DNA from: Bubalus kerabau
Lineage: Eukaryota; Chordata; Mammalia; Artiodactyla; Bovidae
Reading direction: 5' to 3'
DNA: 64,000 nt
Assembly (NCBI RefSeq): GCF_029407905.1
Contig: NC_073628.1
Coordinates: 50,055,501 to 50,119,500, forward strand
The notes below the pieces were generated by a model. That model made no database searches, was not told the origin of the DNA, and saw nothing but the letters and a program-made list of their open reading frames with translations. Shown piece after piece: positions 20,617 through 30,615 of the stretch (position 1 is its first letter; each line of letters starts with the position of its first letter). Both the position numbers and the translations under genes were made by a program.

Positions 20617-23592
20617 TTCATTTGTTTTCATTTATTTTTGGCTGAGCTGGGTCTCTGTTGCCGCACGGCTTTTCCCTAGCTGTGGTAAGTGGGGGCCCCT
20701 CTCTAGCTGTGGTAAGTGGGGGCCCCTCTCTAGCTGTGGTGAGCGGGGATTCCTCTCTGGCTGTGGTGAGCTGGGGCCCCTCCCTGGCTGTGGTGAGCAG
20801 GGGCTTCTCTCTGGCTGTGGTGAGCGGGGGCTCCTCTCTGGCTGTGGTGAGCTGGGGCCCCTCCCTGGCTGTGGTGAGCGGGGGGCTCCTCTCTGGCTGT
20901 GGTGAGCGGGGGCTCCTCTCTGGCTGTGATGAGCTGGGGCTCCTCTATAGCTGTGCTGAGCGGGGGCTCCTCTCTGGCTGTGGTGAGCAGGGGCTCCTCT
21001 ATAGCTGTGGTGAGCGGGGGCTCCTCTCTGGCTGTGATGAGCTGGGGCTCCTCTATAGCTGTGCTGAGCGGGGGCTCCTCTCTGGCTGTGGTGAGCGGGG
21101 GCTCCTCTCTGGCTGTGGTGAGCGGGGGCTCCTCTCTGGCTGTGGTGAGCAGGGGCTCCTCTATAGCTGTGGTGAGCTGGGGCCCCTCCCTGGCTGTGGT
21201 GAGCGGGGGGCTCCTCTCTGGCTGTGGTGAGCGGGGGCTCCTCTATAGCTGTGCTGAGCGGGGGCTCCTCTCTGGCTGTGGTGAGCAGGGGCTCCTCTAT
21301 AGCTGTGGTGAGCGGGGGCTCCTCTCTGGCTGTGATGAGCTGGGGCTCCTCTATAGCTGTGCTGAGCGGGGGCTCCTCTCTGGCTGTGGTGAGCGGGGGC
21401 TCCTCTCTGGCTGTGGTGAGCGGGGGCTCCTCTCTGGCTGTGGTGAGCGGGGGCTCCTCTCTGGCTGTGGTGAGCGGGGGGCTCCTCTCTGGCTGTGGTG
21501 AGCGGGGGCTCCTCTCTGGCTGTGATGAGCTGGGGCTCCTCTATAGCTGTGCTGAGCGGGGGCTCCTCTCTGGCTGTGCTGAGCGGGGGCTCCTCTCTGG
21601 CTGTGCTGAGCGGGGGCTCCTCTCTGGCTGTGGTGAGCGGGGGGCTCCTCTCTGGCTGTGGTGAGCGGGGCTCCTCTCTGGCTGTGGTGAGCGGGGCCCC
21701 TCTATAGCTGTGGTGAGTGGGGGCTCCTCTCTGGCTGTGGTGAGCGGGGCCCCTCTATAGCTGTGGTGAGTGGGGGCTCCTCTATAGCTGTGGTGAGTGG
21801 GGGCTCCTCTCTGGCTGTGGTGAGCGGGGGGCTCCTCTCTGGCTGTGGTGAGCGGGGGCCCCTCTATAGCTGTGGTGAGCGGGGGCTCCTCTCTGGCTGT
21901 GGTGAGCGGGGCCCCTCTATAGCTGTGGTGAGTGGGGGCTCCTCTCTGGCTGTGGTGAGCGGGGCCCCTCTATAGCTGTGGTGAGTGGGGGCTCCTCTAT
22001 AGCTGTGGTGAGTGGGGGCTCCTCTCTGGCTGTGGTGAGCGGGGCCCCTCTATAGCTGTGGTGAGTGGGGGCTCCTCTCTGGCTGTGGTGAGCAGGGCTC
22101 CTCTCTGGCTGTGGTGAGCGGGGCCCCTCTATAGCTGTGGTGAGTGGAGGCTCCTCTCTGGCTGTGGTGAGCAGGGCTCCTCTCTGGCTGTGGTGAGTGG
22201 GGCCCCTCTATAGCTGTGGTGAGTGGGGGCTCCTCTCTGGCTGTGGTGAGCGGGGGCTCCTCTCTGGCTGTGGTGAGCGGGGGGCTCCTCTCTGGCTGTG
22301 GTGAGCGGGGGCTCCTCTATAGCTGTGGTGAGCGGGGGGCCCCTCCCTGGCTGTGGTGAGCGGGGCCCCTCTATAGCTGTGGTGAGTGGGGGCTCCTCTC
22401 TGGCTGTGGTGAGCGGGGCCCCTCTATAGCTGTGGTGAGCGGGGGCTCCTCTCTGGCTGTGGTGAGCGGGGGCTCCTCTCTGGCTGTGGTGAGCGGGGGC
22501 TCCTCTCTGGCTGTGGTGAGCGGGGGCTCCTCTCTGGCTGTGCTGAGCGGGGGCCCCTCTCTGGCTGTGCTGAGCGGGGGCCCCTCTATAGCTGTGGTGA
22601 GCGGGGGCTCCTCTCTGGCTGTGCTGAGCGGGGGCTCCTCTCTGGCTGTGCTGAGCGGGGGCTCCTCTCTGGCTGTGCTGAGCGGGGGCTCCTCTCTGGC
22701 TGTGCTGAGCGGGGGCTCCTCTCTGGCTGTGGTGAGCGGGGGGCTCCTCTCTGGCTGTGGTGAGCGGGGGGGCTCCTCTCTGGCTGTGGTGAGCAGGGGG
22801 CTCCTCTCTGGCTGTGGTGAGCAGGGGGCTCCTCTCTGGCTGTGGTGAGCAGGGCTCCTCTCTGGCTGTGGTGAGCGGGGCTCCTCTCTGGCTGTGGTGA
22901 GCGGGGCCCCTCTATAGCTGTGGTGAGTGGGGGCTCCTCTCTGGCTGTGGTGAGCTGGGGCTCCTCTCTGGCTGTGGTGAGCGGGGGCCCCTCTATAGCT
23001 GTGGTGAGCGGGGGCTCCTCTCTGGCTGTGGTGAGTGGGGGCTCCTCTCTGGCTGTGGTGAGTGGGGGCTCCTCTCTGGCTGTGGTGAGCGGGAGCTCCT
23101 CTCTGGCTGTGGTGAGCGGGGGCTCCTCTCTGGCTGGTGAGCGGGGCCCCTCTATAGCTGTGGTGAGCGGGGGCTCCTCTCTGGCTGTGCTGAGCGGGGG
23201 CTCCTCTCTGGCTGTGGTGAGCGGGGGCTCCTCTCTGGCTGTGCTGAGCGGGGGCTCCTCTCTGGCTGTGCTGAGCGGGGGCCCCTCTGTAGCTGTGGTG
23301 AGCGGGGGCTCCTCTCTGGCTGTGGTGAGCGGGGGCTCCTCTCTGGCTGTGGTGAGCAGGGCTTCCTCTCTAGTTGCAGTGTGTGGGTTTCGCATTGCAG
23401 TGGCGTCTCTTTTTGCAGCGCGTGGACTCTGGAGTGAGCGGGCTTAAGTGGTTGTGGCTCGCAGACTCAACAGCTGTGATGCTCGGGCTTAATTGCTCTG
23501 CAGCAGGTGGGATCTTCCCAGACGAGGGGTTGAACCTGTGTCCTGTTTATTGCCAGGCAGATTCTTAACCACTGAGCCACCAGGGAAGCCCG
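20617..23592 (-). mobile_element. CHR-type SINE expanded by an internal minisatellite
   Basis: The left edge (CATTTATTTTTGGCTGAGCT) is the complement of a CHR 3' tail. The right edge (CACTGAGCCACCAGGGAAGC) is the complement of the tRNA-like head. The unexpanded parts (20617-20676 and 23376-23592) total about 277 bp, the normal length of a CHR SINE. GCAGTGAAAGATTTTTG (20600-20616) and GCAATGAAAAGGTTTTTG (23593-23610) flank it as imperfect target-site duplications, so the whole 3 kb is one insertion that later grew from within. Confidence 0.87.
20677..23375. repeat. 27-bp minisatellite, about 100 units
   Basis: Head-to-tail array with a modal 27-bp unit made of AGCGGGGG, a CTCC linker, TCTCTGG and CTGTGGTG. 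Length variants of 26 bp (GGGGCCCC type), 28 bp (six G) and 29 bp (seven G near 22765) occur, and one shortened unit lies near 23140. Two sequence types alternate (CTCTGG and CTATAG), and GGTG, GCTG or GATG may precede the AGC. Each typical unit adds one CpG. The first units (GGTAAGTGGGGG) and the last (CTAGTTGCAGTGTGTGG) grade into CHR SINE body modules, which identifies the founder. The long open frames over it, on both strands, exist because 27 is divisible by three. Confidence 0.96.
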
Positions 23593-23610
23593 GCAATGAA
23601 AAGGTTTTTG

Positions 23611-24003
23611 AGCAGAAGAGTGCCATGATGGAAGTTGCACACAAAGAATTTATCTGGTAAAGGGGGACTTTGGAGTGAGAAAGAGACTGAGGGCATGCTG
23701 GCCAGTTCAGAGAAGGTAGGTCCAGATGTAGGGGGACTGCTACCTAATCCCAGGCAGGGCCATCACTCACGTGGGAATGCTATGGGGCTAAAGACACATG
23801 GGCATATGGGTGAAACTTGGGGATTAACTGGGAGACTTAAGGGAGGACTTGGGTAGTTATTTCCTTCCCACAGCTCTCAGAAGCTGGTATCGGTAGCAGA
23901 CCTGGGTAGACATCGTTTGTGTTGGCTTCATTTGTGTTTCTTCCCTTTAGCTGAAGTGACGTGGTCATCATGATGGCTGCTACCTGCTTAATTAACTCCT
24001 TCA
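23611..24003. other. mixed segment, no gene seen
   Basis: GAGCAGAAGAGTGCCATGAT and the following 150 bp look like a decayed ancient interspersed repeat of unknown name. No coding signal. Confidence 0.35.
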
Positions 24004-24228
24004 GGGTCTTTCCAGGTGGCACTAGTGGTAAAGAACCTGCCTGCAATGGAAGAGACATAAGAGATGTGGGTTCAATCCCTGGTTTGGGAAGATCCCCTGG
24101 AGGAGGGCCTGGCAACCCACTCCAGTATTCTTGCCTGGAGAATCCCGTAGATGGAGGAGTCTGGCAGGCTACAGTCCATAGGGTCTCAGAGTTGGACACG
24201 ACTGAAGTGACTTAGCATGTATGCACAT
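24004..24228 (+). mobile_element. Bov-tA SINE (first of a tandem pair)
   Basis: Complete copy: GGTCTTTCCAGGTGGCACTA head, GGAGGAGGGCCTGGCAACCC middle, GACACGACTGAAGTGACTTA end. The next Bov-tA starts about 10 bp later in the same orientation. Confidence 0.9.
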
Positions 24229-24238
24229 ATGACCATCA

Positions 24239-24430
24239 GGGCTTCCTGGCGACAGGGAATGTGACAGATTTGAGTTCAATCCCTGAATCTCCGGAAGATT
24301 CCCTGGAGGAAGAAGTGGCAACCACTCCAGTATTTCTTGCTTGGAAAATGCCATGGATAGAGGAGTCTGGTGGGCTGCAGCCCATGGGGTCAAGAAGAGT
24401 TGGACACGACTGAACAACTGAGAATGTATG
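24239..24430 (+). mobile_element. Bov-tA SINE (second of a tandem pair)
   Basis: Diverged head (GGGCTTCCTGGCGACAGGG), normal body and end (GACACGACTGAACAACTGAG). ACCATCAG lies immediately before the head and again about 24434-24441, so this is an independent insertion rather than a duplication of its neighbour. Confidence 0.87.
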
Positions 24431-24894
24431 CATCACCATCAGACTATGATTTCCAGATTTGTGTAATCTTGTGCAGAAAAAGAAGCCTTTCATGAGCATT
24501 TTCTGAAAGAAAATGAAAGATGATTTTCCTTCTTTTTATTGTAAAGATATGTGTACTCTAGTTTTACTTCTTTTCATAGAATTCTTGATTCTGCATGTTG
24601 CAACCACTCTGGAAACTGCACTGTTTCTGGCAGAGGTGAATTTGACTTGGGGGTCCACATACTTTAATTTCCTTCTTTACTGTGTGTGTCCTCGAGGCGT
24701 GGGTGCTCCACTCGCCAGGGTTACTTTGTCAGGTGAACCCATCATCGCAGTGGTGTCACAATTGTGTGCAGACGGAATCTAAAGAGACATTCATTGGGGG
24801 AAGGAAGGGAGGTGTTCCTTTAATAACCGTGTTTGCATAGTTGGAAGAAACATGTTGTTATAGGCTGGAAAGAGCCTGGGTGTATAGGCTGAAA

Positions 24895-25005
24895 CTGACC
24901 AGGATTTGAATCAAGAGTCTGCCATATACTTGATGAATGACTTAGAACAAATTTATAATCTATATTAAAACCTCACTGGATTGTTCTAAGTGCTGTGTAG
25001 GAAGG
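24895..25005 (+). mobile_element. MIR SINE remnant
   Basis: GGATTTGAATCAAGAGTCTG followed by a degraded ACTTAGAACAAATTTATAA and GTTCTAAGTGCTGTG fits the order of a MIR core. Confidence 0.5.
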
Positions 25006-25034
25006 ATATGCAGAGAGGCTAGCAAAGAACACTG

Positions 25035-25130
25035 TTAGTTTCCTTCTTCTTTAAGGCAGGAACCCCTGTAGGCATCATTGTTCCTAAGGCTTAGCACAGT
25101 CCCAGAAAAGTCAGTAAGTATTTTGCCCAG
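25035..25130 (+). mobile_element. L2 LINE 3' remnant
   Basis: AAGGCAGGAACCCCTGTAGG, then CCTAAGGCTTAGCACAGTCC and AGTCAGTAAGTATTTTG resemble the L2 3' end (GGGCAGGGACTGTGTC, GCACAGTGCCTGGCAC). Confidence 0.5.
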
Positions 25131-26529
25131 TGGATACCAAAGTCAAAGGGCTTCGTGAGGACCAGGGAAGGCAGCAGCATGCATAGTCAAATGCACATAC
25201 CTGCCTTCCAGTGGCGGAAGCTCATGCAGCGCTTCAGCTAGCATGCACCCATAGAACTGTGGGTGTGCGCATTGCCCTCCCCATGGTGAGCCAATCTCCT
25301 CATCTCGCAGGTCTGTCAGGAGGTTCACGATGACTCACCCTCCTACAGATCTGGTGCCTCATTAAGCTATTAGAATGTCAGAATTATCTCCAATGCCTTT
25401 GCCACCCACCTGACAAGAGGCCTCAGTTTGACACTGCTGGTTTCAAAATGACTGAAAAATGTGAATGATGTACGAGATAATGTATGAACATATATGGAAG
25501 GTTTTCCAAATGTTTTATGTCAGGCTTTTTCCCCCTTTTACTCCTATGCTTTAGCCATTACAGAGTTCTTAGCTTAAGATTGACTTCAGTCCATTTCTAT
25601 AATAATTCTGTATACACACATACATGTGAATACTTGCAACACATAAAATAACAGTAGTGCCTAGGATATACAAGTTCCGTGCTCAGTGTCCTAGGGATAT
25701 AAGGAGGCAAGGCTTGGCCCACTGGGACCCCAGCCCCCCCTCTTACAGCATGGAGAAGCCATGCTGAACCATCAGGAGACACGATTATCAGGAATGATAT
25801 TGGTCAAAAGATTTTTACTCACAATTGTAACAAAATGGATAAACTGGGTGTGGCCAAAGTGCTTTCAGCTAGATGGTCATGATGGATTGCAAAGATGGAG
25901 ACAAATTTTCACAGCTCCTCCTAGCAAGAGTGAAGACTTGGCTTGGGGACTTGCTCTGACCAATAACCATCTAGCTGAAGTGACACTGTACAGTTTCCCA
26001 GCCTGCCTTTGAGAGACCTGGTTGCTTTTCTTACTGTGCTTGTAATCCTAGGGCTTTGCCTGTTTTCTGATATGATTGCTTCTCAGAGGAAGACAGCCCC
26101 TCCATCCAAACTTTGGTTCAAATGTCAAGACTCATGATGTCACACATTGGCCAGGAGGGGATGAAAAGTTCATTGTTAGAATAAAGTGCTTTCTGGGGTG
26201 AGAAGGATAAATGCCTAAGCTGTTCCAAAAATGGCTTGAGAAAGGAGGGAAAGGAGATGAGCTTGGGGTTGCATAAAAGGTGAGGGTTCCTGCCCTTGAG
26301 GAAGGGTTGCCATGGCTTGAGCTTCTTTCCAAAAGCAAAGGCACACTTGAGCTTTCTCGCCAGCTTACCCAGATGTAGAATGTAAGAGCAAGATAATATA
26401 GTAGAGCCTGAGAGCCATCAGCAAACTGAAACATGGAGTCAGACTCTCTGTTACTCTTTGTTGCAAGTATCTTCAAAGTGCTGAGCATTTGAAATTATCT
26501 TTTTAAAAAATTTACTTATCATTTTATTT

Positions 26530-26665
26530 CTCTACCTTCTCTGCCCTCTACAGATCTTAAACTCAGGAATGACTGAGACCAAGTCTATGTTGTTCTCCCC
26601 TGAATCTCAGCCTTTAGATTAGTGTTTAATACATAATAGGTGCTCAGTTAATACACAGATGAACT
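26530..26665 (+). mobile_element. L2 LINE 3' remnant
   Basis: AGGAATGACTGAGACCAAGT, CCCCTGAATCTCAGCCTTTA and ATACATAATAGGTGCTCAGT match the L2 3' end in order. Confidence 0.55.
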
Positions 26666-27360
26666 TCTACTACTGAACATTAGCTTCTCTGTATTTAGTT
26701 GTGATATTTGGTGCCCCATTATAGAGCAGTCTCACTGCAGGTAACTCTAATGATCTGAAGTTTGAGTGACCTGCTCTGCATCTCTTGTAAACTGATACTC
26801 CCAAAGGGATGGCTAAGAAATGTTAGCCTCTGGTTGTTCTCTAAGCTTTGAGCTTTACCCTGTAGCAAGTCAGATCATCAGGACAGCATCTACCTGGATT
26901 GGGTTAATCTGGCTTCTCATGGAGATATTTTTGCAGCACTGTGTTCTTGATTTCCTTCTTATGTTCCTATGCTACACAGCCATATCCAGCATCTCTGAAT
27001 ATTTTTTTAAAGTGCTGCTTAGAATGCTGTTCTGTGTGTTTCATTATTTCCTAGGAAGGATCCACACAGGAGGATCTCAGAGTTTGTATCGGGGGCTAAG
27101 GGACAGTTCCTTCTCTCTGAGATGACAAGTTTAGCTCTTTGTTACAGAAGGAACTGTTGTGCTGAACAGTAGTAGCTCCCCTTATTCTAGATTTTCTCAT
27201 ATTATTATCCCCCAGCCCTTTGCTTTTTACCTTTTTTATAAATACGTATATAAAATTCATTCTTTTGTTTTTCATTTTTAAATTTTTATTATAGTTGATG
27301 TACAATATTGTGTTAGTGGTTTTAAATATGTATATACATATATGTGTGTATATATATGCC

Positions 27361-27530
27361 TGTGCGAGCTCAGTTGCCTTAGTCATGTTCTCCAGGCAAG
27401 AATACTAGAGTGGGTTGCCATGCCCTCCTCCAGGGGATCTTCCTGACCCAGGGACTGAACCTGCATCTCTTATGTCTCCTGTTTTGTCAGGCAAGTTCCT
27501 CACCACTAACACCACCTCTTTTTCAGATTC
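27361..27530 (-). mobile_element. Bov-tA SINE remnant with internal deletion
   Basis: Keeps the far tail (CAGTTGCCTTAGTCATG), the middle and the tRNA-like head (AGGCAAGTTCCTCACCACTA). It lacks the roughly 55-bp block that normally contains CCCATGGACTGTAGCCC and the last ~10 bp of the head. Confidence 0.82.
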
Positions 27531-27543
27531 TTTTCCATTATAG

Positions 27544-27647
27544 GGCTTCCCTGGAGAACGTCATGGACAGAGGAGCCTGGTAGGCTACAGTCCATAGGGT
27601 CGCAAAGAGTCAGACACGACTAAAGTGACTGAGCTCACACACCTAGG
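27544..27647 (+). mobile_element. Bov-tA SINE remnant with internal deletion
   Basis: Only the first 12 bases of the head (GGGCTTCCCTGG) remain before the sequence jumps to AGAACGTCATGGACAGAGG and the tail. The breakpoint falls at CCTGG, which occurs at both original positions, suggesting a microhomology deletion. Confidence 0.8.
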
Positions 27648-28160
27648 GTATTACAAAATATTGAATACAGTTCCCTGTGCTGTACAGTAGGTCTTTGTTG
27701 TTTATCTGTTTTATATATGTTAGTGTGTATCTGTTAACCCCTAACTCCTAATTACTCCCTCTCCTCCTTCCCCTTTTGGTGACTAGAAGTTTGTTTTCTG
27801 TGTCCCTGAATCTGTTTCTGTTTTGTAAATGAGTTCACGTGTATCATTTTTTTGGATTCTGCATATAAATAATATCATATATTTGCCTTTCTCCCTATAA
27901 CTTACTTCACTTGGTATCATAATCTCTAGGTTCATCCATGTTGCTGCAAATGGCATTGTTTCATTGTATATACACACCACATCTTCTTTATCCGTTCATC
28001 TGTTAGTGGACCCTTCGGTTACTTCCACATCTTTGCTATTGTAAATGTGCTACTATGAACATTGGAGTGCATGTATCTTCTGGAATTAGAGCTTTCATCT
28101 TTTTCTGGATATATGCCCAGGAGTGGGATTACTGGCTCATATGTTACGTATATACATAAT

Positions 28161-28479
28161 TTTAACAATTACATGTATACACATGCTTTTCCTATTAAGT
28201 CTTCTCAAACCTTCTTTGGAAGTAAGTATAATATTGGTAATTAGTAAGTGGATGCTTACTCCCAAGACACACAGAACAGTCCGAGGAGGACTTGACTTTC
28301 CCTTGTCCCTCCTCTGTTTGAGAGAAACCTGGCCCTTGGGGGAAGCTGAGTCATGCCTTCAGGTTATTCTGTGGGAGGCAGATTATTCTTCACCCTGTGT
28401 TTGCCATAGCACGTTTGAAATGGTTGATAAGTGTTGTTGCATGAGTCTCTCTTGAGGTTTCCTCTGTGCCACTAGGCTT
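28161..28479. other. mixed segment, no gene seen
   Basis: Between the L1 and a BOVA2. No motif recognised. Confidence 0.35.
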
Positions 28480-28492
28480 AGTTAATGTTCTT

Positions 28493-28757
28493 GCTGCTGC
28501 TGCTTTAGTCCTGTCTGACTCTGTGCAACCCCATAGACGGAAGCCCACCAGGCTCCCCCGTCCCTGGGATTCTTCAGGCAAGAACACTGGAGTGGGTTGC
28601 CATTTCCTCTTCCAATGCATGAAAGTGAAAAGTGAAAGTGAAGTCGCTCATTCGTGTCTGACTCTTCACGACCCCATGGACTGCAGCCTACCAGGCTCCT
28701 CTGTCCATGGGATTTTCCAGGCAAGAGTACTGGAGTGGGTTGCCATTCCCTTCTCCA
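28493..28757 (-). mobile_element. BOVA2 dimeric SINE
   Basis: Starts with the complement of the CAG end (GCTGCTGCTGCTTTAG), with two monomers joined by GAAAGTGAAAAGTGAAAGTG. AGTTAATGTTCTT is duplicated at 28480-28492 and 28758-28770. Confidence 0.94.
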
Positions 28758-28770
28758 AGTTAATGTTCTT

Positions 28771-29469
28771 ATTTATGACCAAAACCTATAGAGTACGGAG
28801 ATCTAGAATTTGAAATCCATGCACCTTACAGAGAGATCCCAGGCGACAGCTCTTAGACTCAGAAGTTGATTGCCGTCTGTATCCTCCCACCGCATCTCAT
28901 AGCATCTAATTCTTAGACCCTAAAACCTGTTGTGAATAATTACTAATTGATCTTCAGGAGCACTTTAATATCTTTGAAACTCTAGGATTGATTATCTTCT
29001 TTTACCCAGAGCTTGATATACTGCAAATGAATCAAGAAGTCACTGATAAGGTAACTGTTTTAACCTATAATTTAAAATGCTTTAAAAATGTAATCTTGTT
29101 AACTTTTCTTTAGGAAATAGATAGGTACACCTAAGGTGAACTATGGAGTTGACTCTATAAATTGAATCTATTTTCCTGCCATTTTTTTTTACCATGCATA
29201 TGGAGATATGTTTTCATGAAAACTGTCTTGAAATACTGAACTGTGAAATATTTGGTGAAGGAAGACCATTAATTAGGCAGTGTTGCACACTGGGTAAGGG
29301 AGTGGCTGGCGTTTTCTAACACTTTTAGGAGTGCGCAACATATCTCTACTCTATTCTGCACCCATATTTCTAGATTCCACACTCCAGCTTCTGGAACTTA
29401 ACTCTTCTTTGCCTTGTTAATAGCAATTTGAAGTGCGATCTAAATGTGTTTAATTTTTCTGCACTAAAA
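28771..29469. other. AT-rich segment, no gene seen
   Basis: Contains a T-run near 29183. No coding signal. Confidence 0.4.
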
Positions 29470-29735
29470 ATAATTTACTATAGGATTGAAACATACACAT
29501 TACCGTATACAAAATAGATTACCGGTACAGGCTTGATGTATGAAGCAGGGCACCCAGAGTGTCCTGTGCCAACCAGGAAGGACAGTGTGGGAGGGAGGTG
29601 GGGGTGGGGGGGGTGTTGAGGATGGAGCACACACGTGTCTGCCTCTGGCTGATTTATGTTGCAGTGTGGCAAAAACCATGACAATGTTGTAATTATCCTC
29701 CAGTTAAAATAAATAAGTAAATATTAAAGAAACAA
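29470..29735 (+). mobile_element. L1 LINE 3' UTR fragment
   Basis: Matches the 3' UTR of the longer L1 at 37285 in order: GGCTTGATGTATGAAGCAGG, a G-rich tract at 29589-29613, then TGGCAAAAACCATGACAATG and TTAAAATAAATAAGTAAAT at the tail. Confidence 0.82.
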
Positions 29736-30052
29736 ACAAAAGCTTACTAAGCTACACAACGGCTTCAAATTCAAAATCTGCTGAATAAGCCCTTTTAATG
29801 CAAATAGTACTTGAACTCAGCGGTTGTTATGCCCTTCAGATTCTGTGTCCAGGATTCTAAATTTTGGCACACTGCGTGTGTTGCGATATGGGTTAATTGG
29901 CTGATGCAGGAAACATGTTATCATGAATTAACTAGAATGCTAAAGGTCCTTTTTAGCTATCAGTAGTAGAAAAATATGAAGCAAGAAACTGTGTGCCTTT
30001 TGGGGTGATGTAAATGTCCTAAAAATTAGATTTTGGTAATGATTGCACAACT
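29736..30052. other. short unique segment, no gene seen
   Basis: Nothing recognisable. Confidence 0.35.
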
Positions 30053-30063
30053 CTCTAAATATA

Positions 30064-30333
30064 CTGCTACTGCTAAGTCACGTCAGTTGTGTCCGACTCT
30101 GTGCGACCCCATAGACGGCAGCCCACCACGATCCCCCATCCCTGGGATTCTCCCGGCAACAATACTGGAGTGGGTTGCCATTCTCTTCTCCAGTGCATGA
30201 AAGTGAAAAGTGAAAGTGAAGTTGCTCAGTCGAGTCCGACTCTTCGTGACCCCATGGACTGTAGCCTACCAGGCTCCTCCATCCATGGGATTTCCCAGGC
30301 AACAGTACTGGAGTGGGTTGCCATTGCCTTCTC
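30064..30333 (-). mobile_element. BOVA2 dimeric SINE
   Basis: Two monomers with a GAAAGTGAAAAGTGAAAGTG linker. CTCTAAATATA is duplicated at 30053-30063 and 30334-30344. The (CTG)n end is short (CTGCTACTGCTAAG). Confidence 0.93.
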
Positions 30334-30615
30334 CTCTAAATATATACTAAAACCCATTTAATTGCATACTTTAAACAGGGGAGCTTTATGATATGTGAAG
30401 TATTAACAATCTCAATAAAACTGGTTATTTTAAAGCTGTATCCTAGTGCAGGAATGAAATAATGGTTTCATTTACATATATTTATAAAGGCATCCGTGAT
30501 CCTAACAAACCTTGAGTTGAAACAAGTTAGCAACTGCAACATGAAAGGTGAAAAGGTCAACTGCCTAAGGAATTTCCTGAAAGTTGTATCTTGTCTGTGG
30601 CTATGGCTGTATCCA

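Larger units (their letters stand above)
24435..27269. other. 2.8 kb without young repeats, no gene seen
   Basis: Holds old remnants only (MIR and L2 listed separately). The stretch 25830-26030 resembles an ancient LTR or DNA transposon scrap. Open frames such as 26132-26488 minus and 26820-27125 plus have no recognisable domain. Confidence 0.4.
27270..28160 (-). mobile_element. L1 LINE 3' portion, interrupted by two SINE pieces
   Basis: Complement of an L1 3' UTR and ORF2 end: ATTATAGTTGATGTACAATA, ACAGTTCCCTGTGCTGTACA, TAGGTTCATCCATGTTGCTG, ATATGCCCAGGAGTGGGATT. Two SINE remnants of opposite orientation sit inside it at 27361-27530 and 27544-27647. The L1 resumes as GTATTACAAAATATTGAATA. 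Confidence 0.85.

Noticed and set aside
20677..23375. CRISPR-like array
   Set aside because: Units are contiguous with no unique spacers, and the host is a mammal.
20537..23447. Several long open frames (up to 269 codons, both strands) encoding 9-residue repeats such as SGGSSLAVV, GERGLLSGC and EEPPLTTAR
   Set aside because: They follow from a 27-bp period divisible by three. The third plus frame is stopped in every unit by TGA, unit-length variants break the frames, and they begin and end with the array.
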